Shown here: one piece after another, positions 26,040-35,835 of the stretch
Position numbering within the stretch: the first letter of the stretch is position 1
Layout of the letters: every line of letters begins with the position of its first letter
NCBI GenBank assembly: GCA_965220365.1
Contig: OZ244823.1
Location: 620,001 to 684,000 of the forward strand
Length of the DNA: 64,000 bases
Direction of reading: 5' to 3'
Source of the DNA: Bin80 sp965220365
GTDB lineage: Bacteria; Bacteroidota; Rhodothermia; Rhodothermales; Bin80
The notes under the pieces: generated by a model
Told to the model about the DNA's origin: nothing
Seen by the model: the letters and a program-made list of their open reading frames with translations, nothing else
The model's database searches: none
Position numbers and translations under genes: made by a program

Positions 26040-27761
26040 TCATTCACGTTCTGCATAGACAAAATAGGCACCATGCTCCTTTCCATCCTGTTGAACCAGC
26101 CAAGTCTGCACAGTGGTGGGGCCCGCATTGAGCGCAAGCTCAAAGGTGGCGGAATTTTGGTCTGGAGTAAGTGGCGTCTGCGCCTCTTGATCGCCGACTC
26201 TTATGCGTGCTGCAATCCTCTCCATGGGTTCGTCCATATGCCTGGGCCATCTACGCAATTCGAACGTGTAGTCGCCAGACTGGAGCACATCCACTGCCCA
26301 ATGGCCGTTGCCAATCATACCGTTCTGGACTTGTCGATGATTCCACACGGACTCAGACTGATGGGTCACATGCCAGTCATGTGGATTCAGAGTTAGCGGA
26401 TTCTCTGCATCAGATCCAAGACCGATCCGTATGTAACCGTCAAAGGCAGGTTCAAGGTGCTCCCACCACTGCTCATATGCCGTGCGCAACTCCTGGGTCA
26501 CATCCGGGAATTGTTCTGCGAGATTGGTGCTCTGTCCGGGGTCCTGTTGGATATCATACAACTCATTCTGGTTCACCAGCCGCCAGCGCTTAGTCATCAC
26601 GGCAGACTTGCGCCATTTGATAGGGTAGGGAACACGCTGTGAATGCACAAAAAGTGTGCGTGCACTCGGTTCACTCCCGTTCAGCACTGGCACCAGACTC
26701 ATACCATCCAACTCTGCAGGTAAGGACAGATCACAGAGCTCGGCCAGCGTGGGCAGGACATCGATGTGTGCCGTTAGGGCATCCACTTCCCTGGATCCGG
26801 TGTAGCCGGCAGCAGGCCATCGTAAAAAGAAGGGTACGCGATGCCCCCCATCATACTCGGATCCTTTTCCCTGCCGCATGCCTGCATTGAACCCCTCCCA
26901 GGTCCCTTCCTCGTCACGCCAATTTGCCCAGCCTTCTGCTGAACCATTATCTGTCATGAAGATAAAGATCGTGTTTTCACTCAATTCAAGCGAATCCAAT
27001 TTTGCCAGAAGTCGCCCCATATTGTCGTCGATGTTGGTGATCATACCGCTGAACCGTGCCATGATATCAGGGAACCCCACCTCGCGGTACGGCGCTGCAT
27101 ATTTTTCCTCCACAAAGTACGGGCCATGCGGAGCATTCGTCGCTAAGTACAAAAAGAACGGCTCATGCTGATGCTCCCCGATGAAACGGAGTGCATCGTC
27201 AAACCAGACATCGGTTACATACCCTGTGGTTTTTTCTAGGGCCCCATTGCGCACGTAGGTGTCATCGAAATAGTCATTCCCAAAGTAATCAGGTCCCTGC
27301 CCAACCCCGCCTGCTGGGTGATAAAACGCTTCCTGAAACCCCTGATCCTGTGGGCGGAGTGGATAATTGTCCCCTAAATGCCACTTGCCGACCATCCCTG
27401 TTCGGTAACCCGCCTCGGCAAACAGTTCGGCCAGCGTAACCTCTTCAGGAGCCATGAGTGATCGTCCCATGATGGTGTGCCATACTCCTGTACGAGTGGA
27501 GTATCGTCCGGTCAGGAGTGCCGCGCGTGTCGGGGAGCATGTCGGGTCCACATGAAAATCCGTCAGGCGTACACTTTCGTCGTGCAAGCGATCAAGTACG
27601 GGGGTGTGGAGTGTAGAATTCCCATGTGCGCCGATATCTCCATAGCCCTGATCGTCTGTGATCACTAGAATGACGTTGGGCCGTGATGCAGGATCTGGTG
27701 AGGTACATCCTGCCAGAATCATTACAAGATTCAGGAAAATCAAACCGGCAACTCTCATCAT
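26040..27761 (-). CDS. Arylsulfatase-type sulfatase, lipoprotein
   Basis: The 573-aa protein has a lipoprotein signal (ILAGC, Cys19), the metal-binding TDDQGYGDIG at 35-44, and the sulfatase signature CSPTR at 75-79 within PTCSPTRAALLTGR. C75 would become formylglycine. FMTDNGSAEGW carries the second metal pair. The C-terminal 150 residues form an extra beta-rich domain. It is a class S1 sulfatase that removes sulfate esters, likely from polysaccharides, in the periplasm or at the surface. The gene follows the 1055-aa fusion gene by 14 bp on the same strand, so the two are probably cotranscribed. No formylglycine-generating enzyme is in the window. Confidence 0.93.
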   Translation of the reverse strand: MMRVAGLIFLNLVMILAGCTSPDPASRPNVILVITDDQGYGDIGAHGNSTLHTPVLDRLHDESVRLTDFHVDPTCSPTRAALLTGRYSTRTGVWHTIMGRSLMAPEEVTLAELFAEAGYRTGMVGKWHLGDNYPLRPQDQGFQEAFYHPAGGVGQGPDYFGNDYFDDTYVRNGALEKTTGYVTDVWFDDALRFIGEHQHEPFFLYLATNAPHGPYFVEEKYAAPYREVGFPDIMARFSGMITNIDDNMGRLLAKLDSLELSENTIFIFMTDNGSAEGWANWRDEEGTWEGFNAGMRQGKGSEYDGGHRVPFFLRWPAAGYTGSREVDALTAHIDVLPTLAELCDLSLPAELDGMSLVPVLNGSEPSARTLFVHSQRVPYPIKWRKSAVMTKRWRLVNQNELYDIQQDPGQSTNLAEQFPDVTQELRTAYEQWWEHLEPAFDGYIRIGLGSDAENPLTLNPHDWHVTHQSESVWNHRQVQNGMIGNGHWAVDVLQSGDYTFELRRWPRHMDEPMERIAARIRVGDQEAQTPLTPDQNSATFELALNAGPTTVQTWLVQQDGKEHGAYFVYAERE

Positions 27762-27775
27762 GTGGATGCACTTGT

Positions 27776-30700
27776 TTATTGGCCGTCAAGGAGTTCCTCA
27801 GCTGTGTAGTACCCCTGCCTGTCTGCAGTGCTGGTCCGCACGGCTTCTACCTGGTCTGGGTGGATTGCGGAGGCACGGTTACCGAATGCATTGCGTACAT
27901 AGGTTAACACGGCGGCGACCTCATCGTCGGTGAGCAGGTTCCGGAATGGTGTCATCGGTACCTGTCCCGGATAATCTTGTCCAAGGACGGTAATTGGCCC
28001 CATGAGTCCATCGAGTGTGAGCTTGATCAGTCGCTCAGAGTCCTCCAAGACCCATTCAGTCTCAGCCAGAGGGGGAAAGCCGGATGCCGGCAATCCTTTT
28101 CCGTCGGGTCGGTGACACGTGCTGCAGTAACCATCCCATGCATAGATCTCTTTACCGAGCGTGTAAAGTGCCAAATCTGCCGCGTTCAGGTCTGGCGTTT
28201 CTTCTTCCGGTCGATCTGCCGGGACACGTTGGCCTTTCAGGTGTGCCAGAGCCGTCACGGATACATTCATATTCCATTTGTCGAGATTGTCCTGACTTGC
28301 TTGTTCAACAATCGGCAACCCATCTTCCGGACTTAGCCAGGAAGCTGCCGCCATGGCTTCTGTACGCACACGTCCATGCGGATCTGTTGCCGCTTCTGTG
28401 AGTAGTTCAATCTGCCTCTGAAGTTGTGGGTTGTACCGAAGCACCCGGACAGCCGCAGCACGAACTCGAAAATCCTCTGCACTTAGCAGTTGCTCCAGAA
28501 GCTCTGAGTTCACCTGATTCAATCCCCAGCTCACCCACAGCGCCTCCAGTAGATAAAGCTCGTAGTTCTCGCTGTTGGAGTCCAGTTCAGCGATCCAAAG
28601 ATCCAGTGCAGCCAGTACCTCAGAGGGAGCCCGGCCTCGCAGCTCTCGACGGGTACGATAACGGGTGCGGTACTCTGGCAAGGTTAGGTTTTCAAGCAAT
28701 TCTTCAATGCTTGCCCCATGTACTCTGGCGGGTTCAACAAGGGGCCGGGCTGGGTAGGTAATCCGATAAATACGGCCGTGTACATGGTCACGCAGGGGGT
28801 CACGTGCATTGTGCTGCATATGGCCGATCAGCACATTGTGCCAGTCAAGGAAATACAGGGATCCATCTGGAGCAAACTCCATGTCCACGGGTCGAAAGTT
28901 TCCGTCGCTGCTTTGAATCAGGTCCTGACGATGCGTACTCACATACCCGGTCCCATCATCCATCATTCTATGCTGTTTCATCCCCAGGAACCCGATCGTG
29001 TTGTTAATCAGCAGATCTCCCTGAACGTCATCCGGGAAGTGCCGACTCGACACGAATTCCAGGCCTGAGGTTGGCCGTACCCGGTGTGCATCTTCAATCA
29101 GGTTGTAAGATTTATGTGTAGCTACGCCATAGCGTGGCTTGACCGTTCCGGGTAGCATCCAGCGTACATCGGGGCCGGAGGTTTCAGCGAAAAACGGTTG
29201 CCCCCACTTGTCAAAAGCAATTCCCCATGGATTCGGGATGGACAGCTGCGCAGTTCGCTCAAGGTGGCGCCGCTGGGGATTAAAGCGAAAAAATCCGCCG
29301 TTCGTCCCGCGAATCGGTCCGTAAGAGGTCTCTACATTGGTATGCAAAAAGACACCTTCTCCCATGTAGATTGCTCCAGAAGGATCTGTGGTAAATGCAC
29401 TGATCACATGATGGGTATCATGGTCATCAAAACCGCTCAGCACGATCTGCCGGGTATCCGCATAATCATCCCCATCTGTATCTGACAGGAGTACGAGGTT
29501 TGTCCCCTGACTTACGTAAACCCCTTCCGGGGCAAATTCAAAACCAACAGGAATATGTAAACTGCCTGCCCAGGTGATCTGCCGATCTGCCTTGCCATCC
29601 TGATCGGTATCTTCAAAAATCAACAGCTTATCGTTGGGATGCGGGTCTCCCGGTTTCCAGTGAGGGTAGGTGGGCATGACCGCGACCCATAGACGTCCCT
29701 GATTGTCAAATGACATCTGGACAGGGTTTGCCAGATCTGAGAACTCTTTTTCAGACGCAAACAACTCCACCTCGTATCCCGGCGCAGTCGTGAGGGTCAC
29801 CAAGGCATCGTCGTCATAGAGATAGGAGAGAGGGCCGTTCTTCTCATTTGGCACGTAGTTGGTCTCGACCTCGGGAAGCTTATGCGTTCCTGCATCGGCC
29901 GCAGCGATATCCATGAAGGTTCCCGCTGCAACCTGCCAAATGGCTGTGTCCCGGATCGCAGTCATCTGGCGAATCTTTACCAACTCTGCAGGATAATTGT
30001 CAGGACCGAAAGGCTCATATCGCCGCCCATATACATGCACGCCATTGGGGATCTTGTAATCATTATGCCAATGCCAATTCTTATCTCTGACGGCAGCCAA
30101 TAGACGGGCGCGTGTCTGGCTGTCAAGTACACGACTGCCTCCAAACGCTTGATCTGCGATACTTGATGCGAGCAAGGTGTATCCTTCTTCATTGAGCTGT
30201 GAACCGTCAATCGTGAGGGGTTCCAGCGTTCGCCGATACCAGATTTTGGAGGCCGAAAAGACATCTGCAAATGGCAGTTCATAGCGCTGCGCGACGCGCT
30301 GGATGGCTTCCGTGTAGGCCGATAGGTGGATATTTTCCTGTGTCCCGTCGGGGACATCCATCTGGTAAGACAAATCTTCGAAAGCGATCGGCGAAATCAG
30401 TATCAGGCCCGGCGGCCCTTCTTCGTTATAAGACTGCGAGAGCGTGTGCTGCACAAATGCATCCATTTCCTGTTCGAAGGAGGTCACCCCCTCTAGGCCC
30501 GCGAAGGATTCGCTGAAGCCGAAAAAGGCCACAATGATGTCCGCTTGCAATCGTGCCAACCACTCGTCTGGGGTTTCGAAATGTCCCTGGCTGTTTGAGG
30601 GCTGGGCCAGTTCTGTATAAAAGCTGTCCGCTCCCGGAAAAGCCCACGGAGAAACTCGCCCAGGGTGTGGCCGAAACCCTGGAGCATTCCCTCCATCACA

Positions 30701-30943
30701 CATGTTGCGAATGGTTAACTTATGCTCTGGAAACCGCTGATGCAATTCCGTTTCAAGGTATCCAAAATTCATCATGCGTGAGCACAAATTATTCCCAACG
30801 AGCACAATGTGGTCCCCTGGGGCAAGGGGTTGCAGCGGTCCTGGTGAATAGGATCCGCACTGCACGCAGAGTACCGCAAGTATGAGAATGATGGCGGCTC
30901 GATTATGTGAGGGAAGGTTCAGCGTCATGAGGGATATATACAT
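27776..30943 (-). CDS. SGNH-like + PVC-type propeller + HEAT + cytochrome c fusion protein
   Basis: The 1055-aa secreted protein starts with a hydrophobic, lipoprotein-like signal (Cys near 29; a better start may be the second Met, residue 6). Domains in order: an SGNH-hydrolase-like region (about 40-300, GDHIVLVGNNLCSRM and FFGFSESFAG), a PVC-type beta-propeller (about 390-720, TTAPGYEVELFASE), HEAT-like helices (about 760-900), and a terminal cytochrome c domain with CSTCH. It resembles the membrane-bound dehydrogenase/PVC-type heme proteins of Planctomycetes and Verrucomicrobia; their substrates are mostly unknown. It is the first gene of a two-gene unit with the sulfatase, suggesting joint work on a sulfated, possibly acylated glycan. 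Confidence 0.88.
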   Translation of the reverse strand: MYISLMTLNLPSHNRAAIILILAVLCVQCGSYSPGPLQPLAPGDHIVLVGNNLCSRMMNFGYLETELHQRFPEHKLTIRNMCDGGNAPGFRPHPGRVSPWAFPGADSFYTELAQPSNSQGHFETPDEWLARLQADIIVAFFGFSESFAGLEGVTSFEQEMDAFVQHTLSQSYNEEGPPGLILISPIAFEDLSYQMDVPDGTQENIHLSAYTEAIQRVAQRYELPFADVFSASKIWYRRTLEPLTIDGSQLNEEGYTLLASSIADQAFGGSRVLDSQTRARLLAAVRDKNWHWHNDYKIPNGVHVYGRRYEPFGPDNYPAELVKIRQMTAIRDTAIWQVAAGTFMDIAAADAGTHKLPEVETNYVPNEKNGPLSYLYDDDALVTLTTAPGYEVELFASEKEFSDLANPVQMSFDNQGRLWVAVMPTYPHWKPGDPHPNDKLLIFEDTDQDGKADRQITWAGSLHIPVGFEFAPEGVYVSQGTNLVLLSDTDGDDYADTRQIVLSGFDDHDTHHVISAFTTDPSGAIYMGEGVFLHTNVETSYGPIRGTNGGFFRFNPQRRHLERTAQLSIPNPWGIAFDKWGQPFFAETSGPDVRWMLPGTVKPRYGVATHKSYNLIEDAHRVRPTSGLEFVSSRHFPDDVQGDLLINNTIGFLGMKQHRMMDDGTGYVSTHRQDLIQSSDGNFRPVDMEFAPDGSLYFLDWHNVLIGHMQHNARDPLRDHVHGRIYRITYPARPLVEPARVHGASIEELLENLTLPEYRTRYRTRRELRGRAPSEVLAALDLWIAELDSNSENYELYLLEALWVSWGLNQVNSELLEQLLSAEDFRVRAAAVRVLRYNPQLQRQIELLTEAATDPHGRVRTEAMAAASWLSPEDGLPIVEQASQDNLDKWNMNVSVTALAHLKGQRVPADRPEEETPDLNAADLALYTLGKEIYAWDGYCSTCHRPDGKGLPASGFPPLAETEWVLEDSERLIKLTLDGLMGPITVLGQDYPGQVPMTPFRNLLTDDEVAAVLTYVRNAFGNRASAIHPDQVEAVRTSTADRQGYYTAEELLDGQ

Positions 30944-31017
30944 TTTTTTGCAAGTTACGGAATTGTGGTACGTGCTATCCTAAAGAGGTCAATTGTAACT
31001 CGTAAATCATTACAACA

Positions 31018-32379
31018 ATGCATAGCAAACAGTTTACACGGAGATCATTTCTTCAGACAGTGTCTGCCACTGCGATCCTGGCGGGACGGTTCCAACCTCG
31101 TGATCGTCCCAACATCGTGATGGTTGTCGTAGACGACCTGGGAACCGGCGATGCCGGCTGCTATGGAAACCCCGTGATTAAGACCCCAGGCCTGGACCTG
31201 TTGGCGCAGCACGGCACACGGTTTACACATGGCTTCTGCACCACGGCATCATGCAGCGCCAGCCGATCCGTCATTCTGACGGGTCTCTATAACCATGCCA
31301 ATGGCCAATATGGTCATATGCATGATTTCCACCACTTTAAGACCTTTGACCATATACAATCTCTTCCGGTACTTCTTCAGCGTGCGGGGTACCGAACGAT
31401 AAGAACCGGCAAGTACCATGTAGCACCACCATCCGTCTACGCGTTTGAGGATGAAATTGTGCCGGAGGGCTCTTCTCCCCTGGAACGTGCCGAGGCTTGT
31501 GCACCTGTTTTTGACCAGAAAGATGCCCGCCCCTTCTTTCTGTATTTCTGCACGAATGAGCCGCATCGCCCCTTCGTACGAGACGGGAGTGATCCCGTAT
31601 CGCCGGAAGAAGTACTCGTACCCGACTATTTGCCAGACATCCCCGAAACCCGGGCAGAACTTGCACGCTATTACATGTCTGTCCAGCGGGCGGATCGCGG
31701 TTTATTGCGATTGATTGAGCTTCTGCAGCAATCAAAGGTGTGGGATCAGACGATTGTAGTGTTTATCTCGGATAACGGGATTGCATTTCCGGGGGCAAAG
31801 ACGACCTTGTACGAGCCTGGCATGCGTCTGCCATGTGTGATTCGAAGACCGGATATTTCGCCGGGGGTTTGTGATGCCATGATCACCTGGGCGGATTTGG
31901 CTCCGACACTTCTGGACTTGGCAGGTATAGGGTCAGAAGTCCCTTCCCTGCATGGGCGCAGTTTCAAAGAAGTAATGGCGCAAAGTTCTTCTGAGGGCTG
32001 GGACGAGGTATTTGCTTCCCATACCTTCCATGAGGTCACGATGTACTATCCGATGCGAGTAGTTCGGGGGCGCCGCTACAAGCTGATCTGGAATATTGCT
32101 CACGGCCTCCCGTATCCATTCGCCACAGACCTTCAGGCATCAGAAACTTGGCAAGGCACCATCTCTCGTGGACTTTCACATTATGGCAGACGCCGGATCC
32201 AGTACTACTTGCATCGTCCTAAGTTTGAATTGTATGACCTTGAGAACGATCCACACGAGGTCCGGGATCTCGCGCGTAATCTTAGCAGTCGGGCAGTAAT
32301 GGAGGATTTGCAAGCCCGACTGCGAGCCCATCAGCAAAGGACAGGTGATCCGTGGATACTCAAGTGGGAATATGAATAA
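31018..32379 (+). CDS. Sulfatase, heparan N-sulfatase-like, Tat-like signal
   Basis: The 453-aa protein opens with TRRSFLQTVSATAILAG, a twin-arginine-type signal, then VVVDDLGTGDAGCYG (metal site, 37-51) and the signature CSASR at 79-83. In place of the proline of the usual CxPxR there is alanine, as in the heparan N-sulfatase-like (S1_8) and related subfamilies. FISDNGIAFPGAKTTLYEPG gives the other metal residues. It should hydrolyse N- or O-sulfate groups on glycans after formylglycine formation at C79. It is divergent from the 1055-aa fusion gene across 74 bp, so the two sulfatases share a regulatory region. Confidence 0.92.
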   Translation: MHSKQFTRRSFLQTVSATAILAGRFQPRDRPNIVMVVVDDLGTGDAGCYGNPVIKTPGLDLLAQHGTRFTHGFCTTASCSASRSVILTGLYNHANGQYGHMHDFHHFKTFDHIQSLPVLLQRAGYRTIRTGKYHVAPPSVYAFEDEIVPEGSSPLERAEACAPVFDQKDARPFFLYFCTNEPHRPFVRDGSDPVSPEEVLVPDYLPDIPETRAELARYYMSVQRADRGLLRLIELLQQSKVWDQTIVVFISDNGIAFPGAKTTLYEPGMRLPCVIRRPDISPGVCDAMITWADLAPTLLDLAGIGSEVPSLHGRSFKEVMAQSSSEGWDEVFASHTFHEVTMYYPMRVVRGRRYKLIWNIAHGLPYPFATDLQASETWQGTISRGLSHYGRRRIQYYLHRPKFELYDLENDPHEVRDLARNLSSRAVMEDLQARLRAHQQRTGDPWILKWEYE

Positions 32380-32457
32380 TCATAGAACTAATCTTGGAAC
32401 AGCATTTAAGTCCAGGAGATACACTGAGTCCCTAATCTGCTATAAACCTTTGTTCAA

Positions 32458-32904
32458 ATGAAAATTGATATTTGGAAATTGCTGCTGATTTATTTTCTGG
32501 TTGCTCCCGTGCAGCTATTGGCTCAGGAGTCGCCCGGACGATTCATGATGGAAGCGGGGCTTGTTGGTGGGAGTGGGAATGCCTGTCCGGGACAATACGT
32601 ACGCGTCAGCGGGGAGGTCATAGGTCCGGTATCGCTTTATGGCATGGTGGAAAACTATCGATGTCAAGACTTCACAGGCTCAGCAAATCGGATCGGAGCT
32701 TCTGTTCGATTAGGTCCTTCTGATTGGACTGTACGGCCAGAATTAAGGAGTGGACTTGAGTATGATGGAGGTGATGTTTCTCCGACTTTTGGGGCGAGTC
32801 TGTTACTTGGACGTCGTTATGGAGCACGTCTCTCCGTTCATTTTGGAAATATATCCGACGATCTACTTACCCTATTCCAGTTGGGTGGCTATCTTCGATT
32901 TTGA
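32458..32904 (+). CDS. Small secreted protein, outer-membrane-like
   Basis: The 148-aa protein has a signal peptide (MKIDIWKLL start, cleavage near LLAQES) and alternating beta-strand-like repeats rich in glycine and aromatic residues, ending in a phenylalanine (GGYLRF), typical of outer-membrane beta-barrel C-termini. A small barrel or lipocalin-like protein is likely. The repeated pattern GASVRLGPSDWTVRPELRSG and GASLLLGRRYGARL looks like adjacent strands. It is a single gene of unknown role. Confidence 0.55.
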   Translation: MKIDIWKLLLIYFLVAPVQLLAQESPGRFMMEAGLVGGSGNACPGQYVRVSGEVIGPVSLYGMVENYRCQDFTGSANRIGASVRLGPSDWTVRPELRSGLEYDGGDVSPTFGASLLLGRRYGARLSVHFGNISDDLLTLFQLGGYLRF

Positions 32905-32988
32905 CTCATTATGGTGAATGGAAGGATGTTTTTCCTGTCATAGGAGTGATTTGCCTCCATCCGAAGATGAGACGGAGGATGTACCGAA

Positions 32989-33738
32989 ATGAATAACTCC
33001 GGTGCGCCCGAGTTGATCTCCGACTTGCAGAGACGGTTGGATGATGCGGCTGACATGCAGACCAAGCAATGGTTTGAGAACTATCTGAAGCACGCCATTC
33101 GTTATCGTGGTATTAAGATGCCCGAGGTTGCCAGGATTGTGGCCGAATGGAGAAAGGTTCACGGATTGCAGCAACTCTCAGAAGAAGAAGGCTTAGGTCT
33201 TGCAGTATCATTGATCAGACAGGAACATGCTGAAGACAAGTTTGCGGGTACTCTGTACATTCAGAAATATCTACAGAAACGGGTGGAAGCCGACAGCTTG
33301 TTGACGAGAGTTGAAGATTTATTCTCCTGCGGTGCATTTTTTGACTGGTCCACCACAGACTGGTTTTGTGTGCGCGTCCTCGGGCCGGCGATTGTTCGTC
33401 ATGGTCAGGAAGTTGCCGAGCGTATTGCCGGCTGGCGCGGGGAAACTAACTTGTGGAATCGACGTGCGTCAATTGTACCTTTCAGGGCAGTTGTCCGTGA
33501 TGAGGCATATCATCACCTAATCAAGTCAACGATCGCTGTCTTGGTCAAAGAGCGGGAGAGATTTATCCAGACAGGGATTGGCTGGGTTATCAGCGATCTG
33601 TCGAAGGTTCATCCGCGCGTAGCAGAAGTGTTGGTTGAGCGTCACTTTGATGACTTGTTGGTCGAAGTCATAAGGAGACACACCAAGTATCTGCCTAGTC
33701 ACGACAGTTATAAGGCAAGGAAGCGCAGTACGGCATAA
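32989..33738 (+). CDS. DNA alkylation repair protein, AlkD family
   Basis: The 249-aa all-helical protein has HEAT-like repeats typical of AlkD DNA glycosylases. Family marks include FAGTLYIQKYL, FFDWSTTDWFCVRVLGP, LWNRRASIVPFRA, and FIQTGIGWVISDLSKVHP. AlkD removes cationic alkylated bases such as N3-methyladenine and N7-methylguanine from DNA. The tryptophan and aspartate residues in DWSTTDW and the arginine in NRRAS fit the expected active cleft. Cytoplasmic, single gene, with no other repair genes nearby. Confidence 0.85.
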   Translation: MNNSGAPELISDLQRRLDDAADMQTKQWFENYLKHAIRYRGIKMPEVARIVAEWRKVHGLQQLSEEEGLGLAVSLIRQEHAEDKFAGTLYIQKYLQKRVEADSLLTRVEDLFSCGAFFDWSTTDWFCVRVLGPAIVRHGQEVAERIAGWRGETNLWNRRASIVPFRAVVRDEAYHHLIKSTIAVLVKERERFIQTGIGWVISDLSKVHPRVAEVLVERHFDDLLVEVIRRHTKYLPSHDSYKARKRSTA

Positions 33739-33926
33739 AGGGCAATAACCAAACAAGGAATCATTGCCTGGAAGTGGTTTATCTGAGATATCAGGATTTC
33801 CAGTCAAACGCTCGATGCCGTAGGGATTGGTGCATAGGGGCGCGTAGTTTGTGACGAGCACTACGTATGATCGTGTATAGTATGCCAGGAACTGCTAACT
33901 TTAAGAGCAACTAAATTTTGTCAATC

Positions 33927-34772
33927 ATGGTCAAGTATTCTGCATGCCTTTTTCTCCTGCTCATTCCTGCATATTTTGCAGTTGGCCAGGATGCCCCGCG
34001 CCCAACAGAAACGGTCAAACTTCTGATTCCCCAATTGGAAATAGCCCCCGAGATAGACGGGCAGTTGTCCGAGTGGAAGGATTTTGCGTTCACAGACGGT
34101 GTCTGGGATATTTATCGCCTCCGCCACACGTTCTGGTACGATGATGGTCGGCGGAACCGGCTTACAGACCATGGCAATGAACCACATCCTGAAGATGATC
34201 TGCAGGCACGTTATTATGTCGCCTGGGATTCGGAGTATCTGTACTTCGGAGCCGAGGTAAAGGATAATGTCAACGATGTGGATGCTCCAGGGCAAGAGCC
34301 GCGTGCGTGGTATTTGCGGGACAGCATCTGTTTCTTTGTTGAAGCTCCCCGAGATGAGGCCCCGGAATATTTCGGGCATGGAGACAACGCATTCTGCTTC
34401 GTTGCGGATGCAACGCGGCCGGACTATGCAGCATGGTGGCGTCATGGAACGGCCACGGAGCGGCAACTGGAAGAACCGATCCCTGCAGAGGCCGTGTCCT
34501 ATGCGTTTGAGTTCAATCCCTGGGGGACAGGAGAAGCGGATTTTGTATTGGAGGCGCGGGTTGAAATGGCACCTACATTAGGGGTAAGTGACTCGCGCTG
34601 GAGTCCCCCAAACGTCGGAGATATCTACGGACTGGAAATCGTACACTGTGATCCAGATGGAGGACCGTATGGAGGGCACTTTATGATTTATGGGACTGGA
34701 GATGATGATGCTACATGGGGACGCATGATCCTCACGGGTCCTCAAACCCCGATTGAGCGGCGAGCCGAATAA
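33927..34772 (+). CDS. CBM9-like carbohydrate-binding protein, secreted
   Basis: ATG 33927 is chosen because it begins the signal peptide (MVKYSACLFLLLIPAYFAVGQ, mature after VGQ); an in-frame TTG lies 9 bp upstream. The 281-aa protein matches the CBM9-like family: PEIDGQLSEW, ARYYVAWDSEYLYFGAEVKDN, and DSICFFVEAP segments. Such proteins bind sugars and often accompany DUF1080 and Gfo/Idh/MocA genes in Planctomycete and Bacteroidota loci. It is the first of three co-directional genes (with a DUF1080 protein and an oxidoreductase), separated by short gaps. A role in periplasmic carbohydrate capture is inferred. Confidence 0.78.
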   Translation: MVKYSACLFLLLIPAYFAVGQDAPRPTETVKLLIPQLEIAPEIDGQLSEWKDFAFTDGVWDIYRLRHTFWYDDGRRNRLTDHGNEPHPEDDLQARYYVAWDSEYLYFGAEVKDNVNDVDAPGQEPRAWYLRDSICFFVEAPRDEAPEYFGHGDNAFCFVADATRPDYAAWWRHGTATERQLEEPIPAEAVSYAFEFNPWGTGEADFVLEARVEMAPTLGVSDSRWSPPNVGDIYGLEIVHCDPDGGPYGGHFMIYGTGDDDATWGRMILTGPQTPIERRAE

Positions 34773-34825
34773 CGGTATGCTTCATTCTCATTATATTCTA
34801 CCCGCACTAATTCAGAGAAACTCTC

Positions 34826-35824
34826 ATGACTTCAAGATTCCTATTTGTAATATCCTTCGCTCTATTTACGCTTTCGGCCAACGCGCAGGACAACATCGCA
34901 TCCTTTGAGGGGCGGTGGACGCTGCATTTACCCGGGGGAGCGGGCTGGCTTGAGGTCACCCATGACCAGGGCAACGTAGATGCGTCGCTACTTTGGTACG
35001 GCGGCAGCGTTCTTCCAGTAGCTAGTGCGAACATCACGGGTGATCAACTGACTGTAACAAGGACACAAACCGTCAAGAGAGACTTAGCGGATGGGAGCCA
35101 GCGAAATCTCATCTTTACGAACACGCTCACATTGCGGCCTGATGGGGATCGTCTGGCAGGTAAAGCTCAATTCCCAGACCATTCCGGGATCGGCAGCCAA
35201 ATCGTCGAATTCGAGGCAGAGCGAATCCCGGAATTACCGCCCGAGCCGGATCTATCACAAGCAACCTATGGCGATCCGATTGAGCTGTTCAATGGTACGG
35301 ATCTCGCTGGGTGGAGTCTGATCAATGATAGGCAGACGAATGGTTTTAAGGCGGAGGATGGCATGCTGGTCAATGATCCGGTGCAGCCCGAAGGCGGTGA
35401 GTATGTCCGTTACGGGAATCTCCGCACGGATGCGACCTTCGAAGATTTTCGTCTCACCCTGGATGTAAACATTCCAGAAGGCAGCAACAGCGGTGTCTAT
35501 CTTCGGGGAATCTATGAAGTCCAGGTGGCGGACACCTATGGGATGGATGCAGACAGCCATCATATGGGGGCACTTTATAGCAGAATCCAGCCAGCGGCCA
35601 CTGTGGAGAAGCCGGCGGGCGAGTGGCAATCTATGGATATTACACTCTATCAGCGTCATCTCACGGTCATTTTGAATGGCACGACAATTATTGACAATCA
35701 GCCGGTTCTCGGGGTCACGGGCGGGGCGATGACGGCGGATGAAGCCGCGCCGGGGCCCATCTATCTTCAGGGAGATCATGGCCGTGTTCTGTACCGAAAC
35801 CTAGTCCTAACTCCAATCTTGTAA
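34826..35824 (+). CDS. DUF1080 (3-keto-disaccharide hydrolase-like) secreted protein
   Basis: The 332-aa protein has a signal peptide (cleavage near SANAQ), an N-terminal beta-rich extension (about 25-140), and a C-terminal DUF1080 domain with IELFNGTDLAGWSL, SNSGVYLRGIYEVQV, and EWQSMDITLYQ. Family members cleave 3-keto-glycosides formed by dehydrogenases. The Gfo/Idh/MocA gene follows 11 bp after its stop, so the pair reconstructs an oxidise-then-cleave route. The usual domain boundaries fit; the substrate is unknown. Confidence 0.9.
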   Translation: MTSRFLFVISFALFTLSANAQDNIASFEGRWTLHLPGGAGWLEVTHDQGNVDASLLWYGGSVLPVASANITGDQLTVTRTQTVKRDLADGSQRNLIFTNTLTLRPDGDRLAGKAQFPDHSGIGSQIVEFEAERIPELPPEPDLSQATYGDPIELFNGTDLAGWSLINDRQTNGFKAEDGMLVNDPVQPEGGEYVRYGNLRTDATFEDFRLTLDVNIPEGSNSGVYLRGIYEVQVADTYGMDADSHHMGALYSRIQPAATVEKPAGEWQSMDITLYQRHLTVILNGTTIIDNQPVLGVTGGAMTADEAAPGPIYLQGDHGRVLYRNLVLTPIL

Positions 35825-35835
35825 CCCTATTTACC

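Noticed and set aside
25717..26058. 113-aa open frame between the permease and the sulfatase
   Set aside because: No family resemblance and basic, low-structure composition; it also runs into the sulfatase gene on the other strand.
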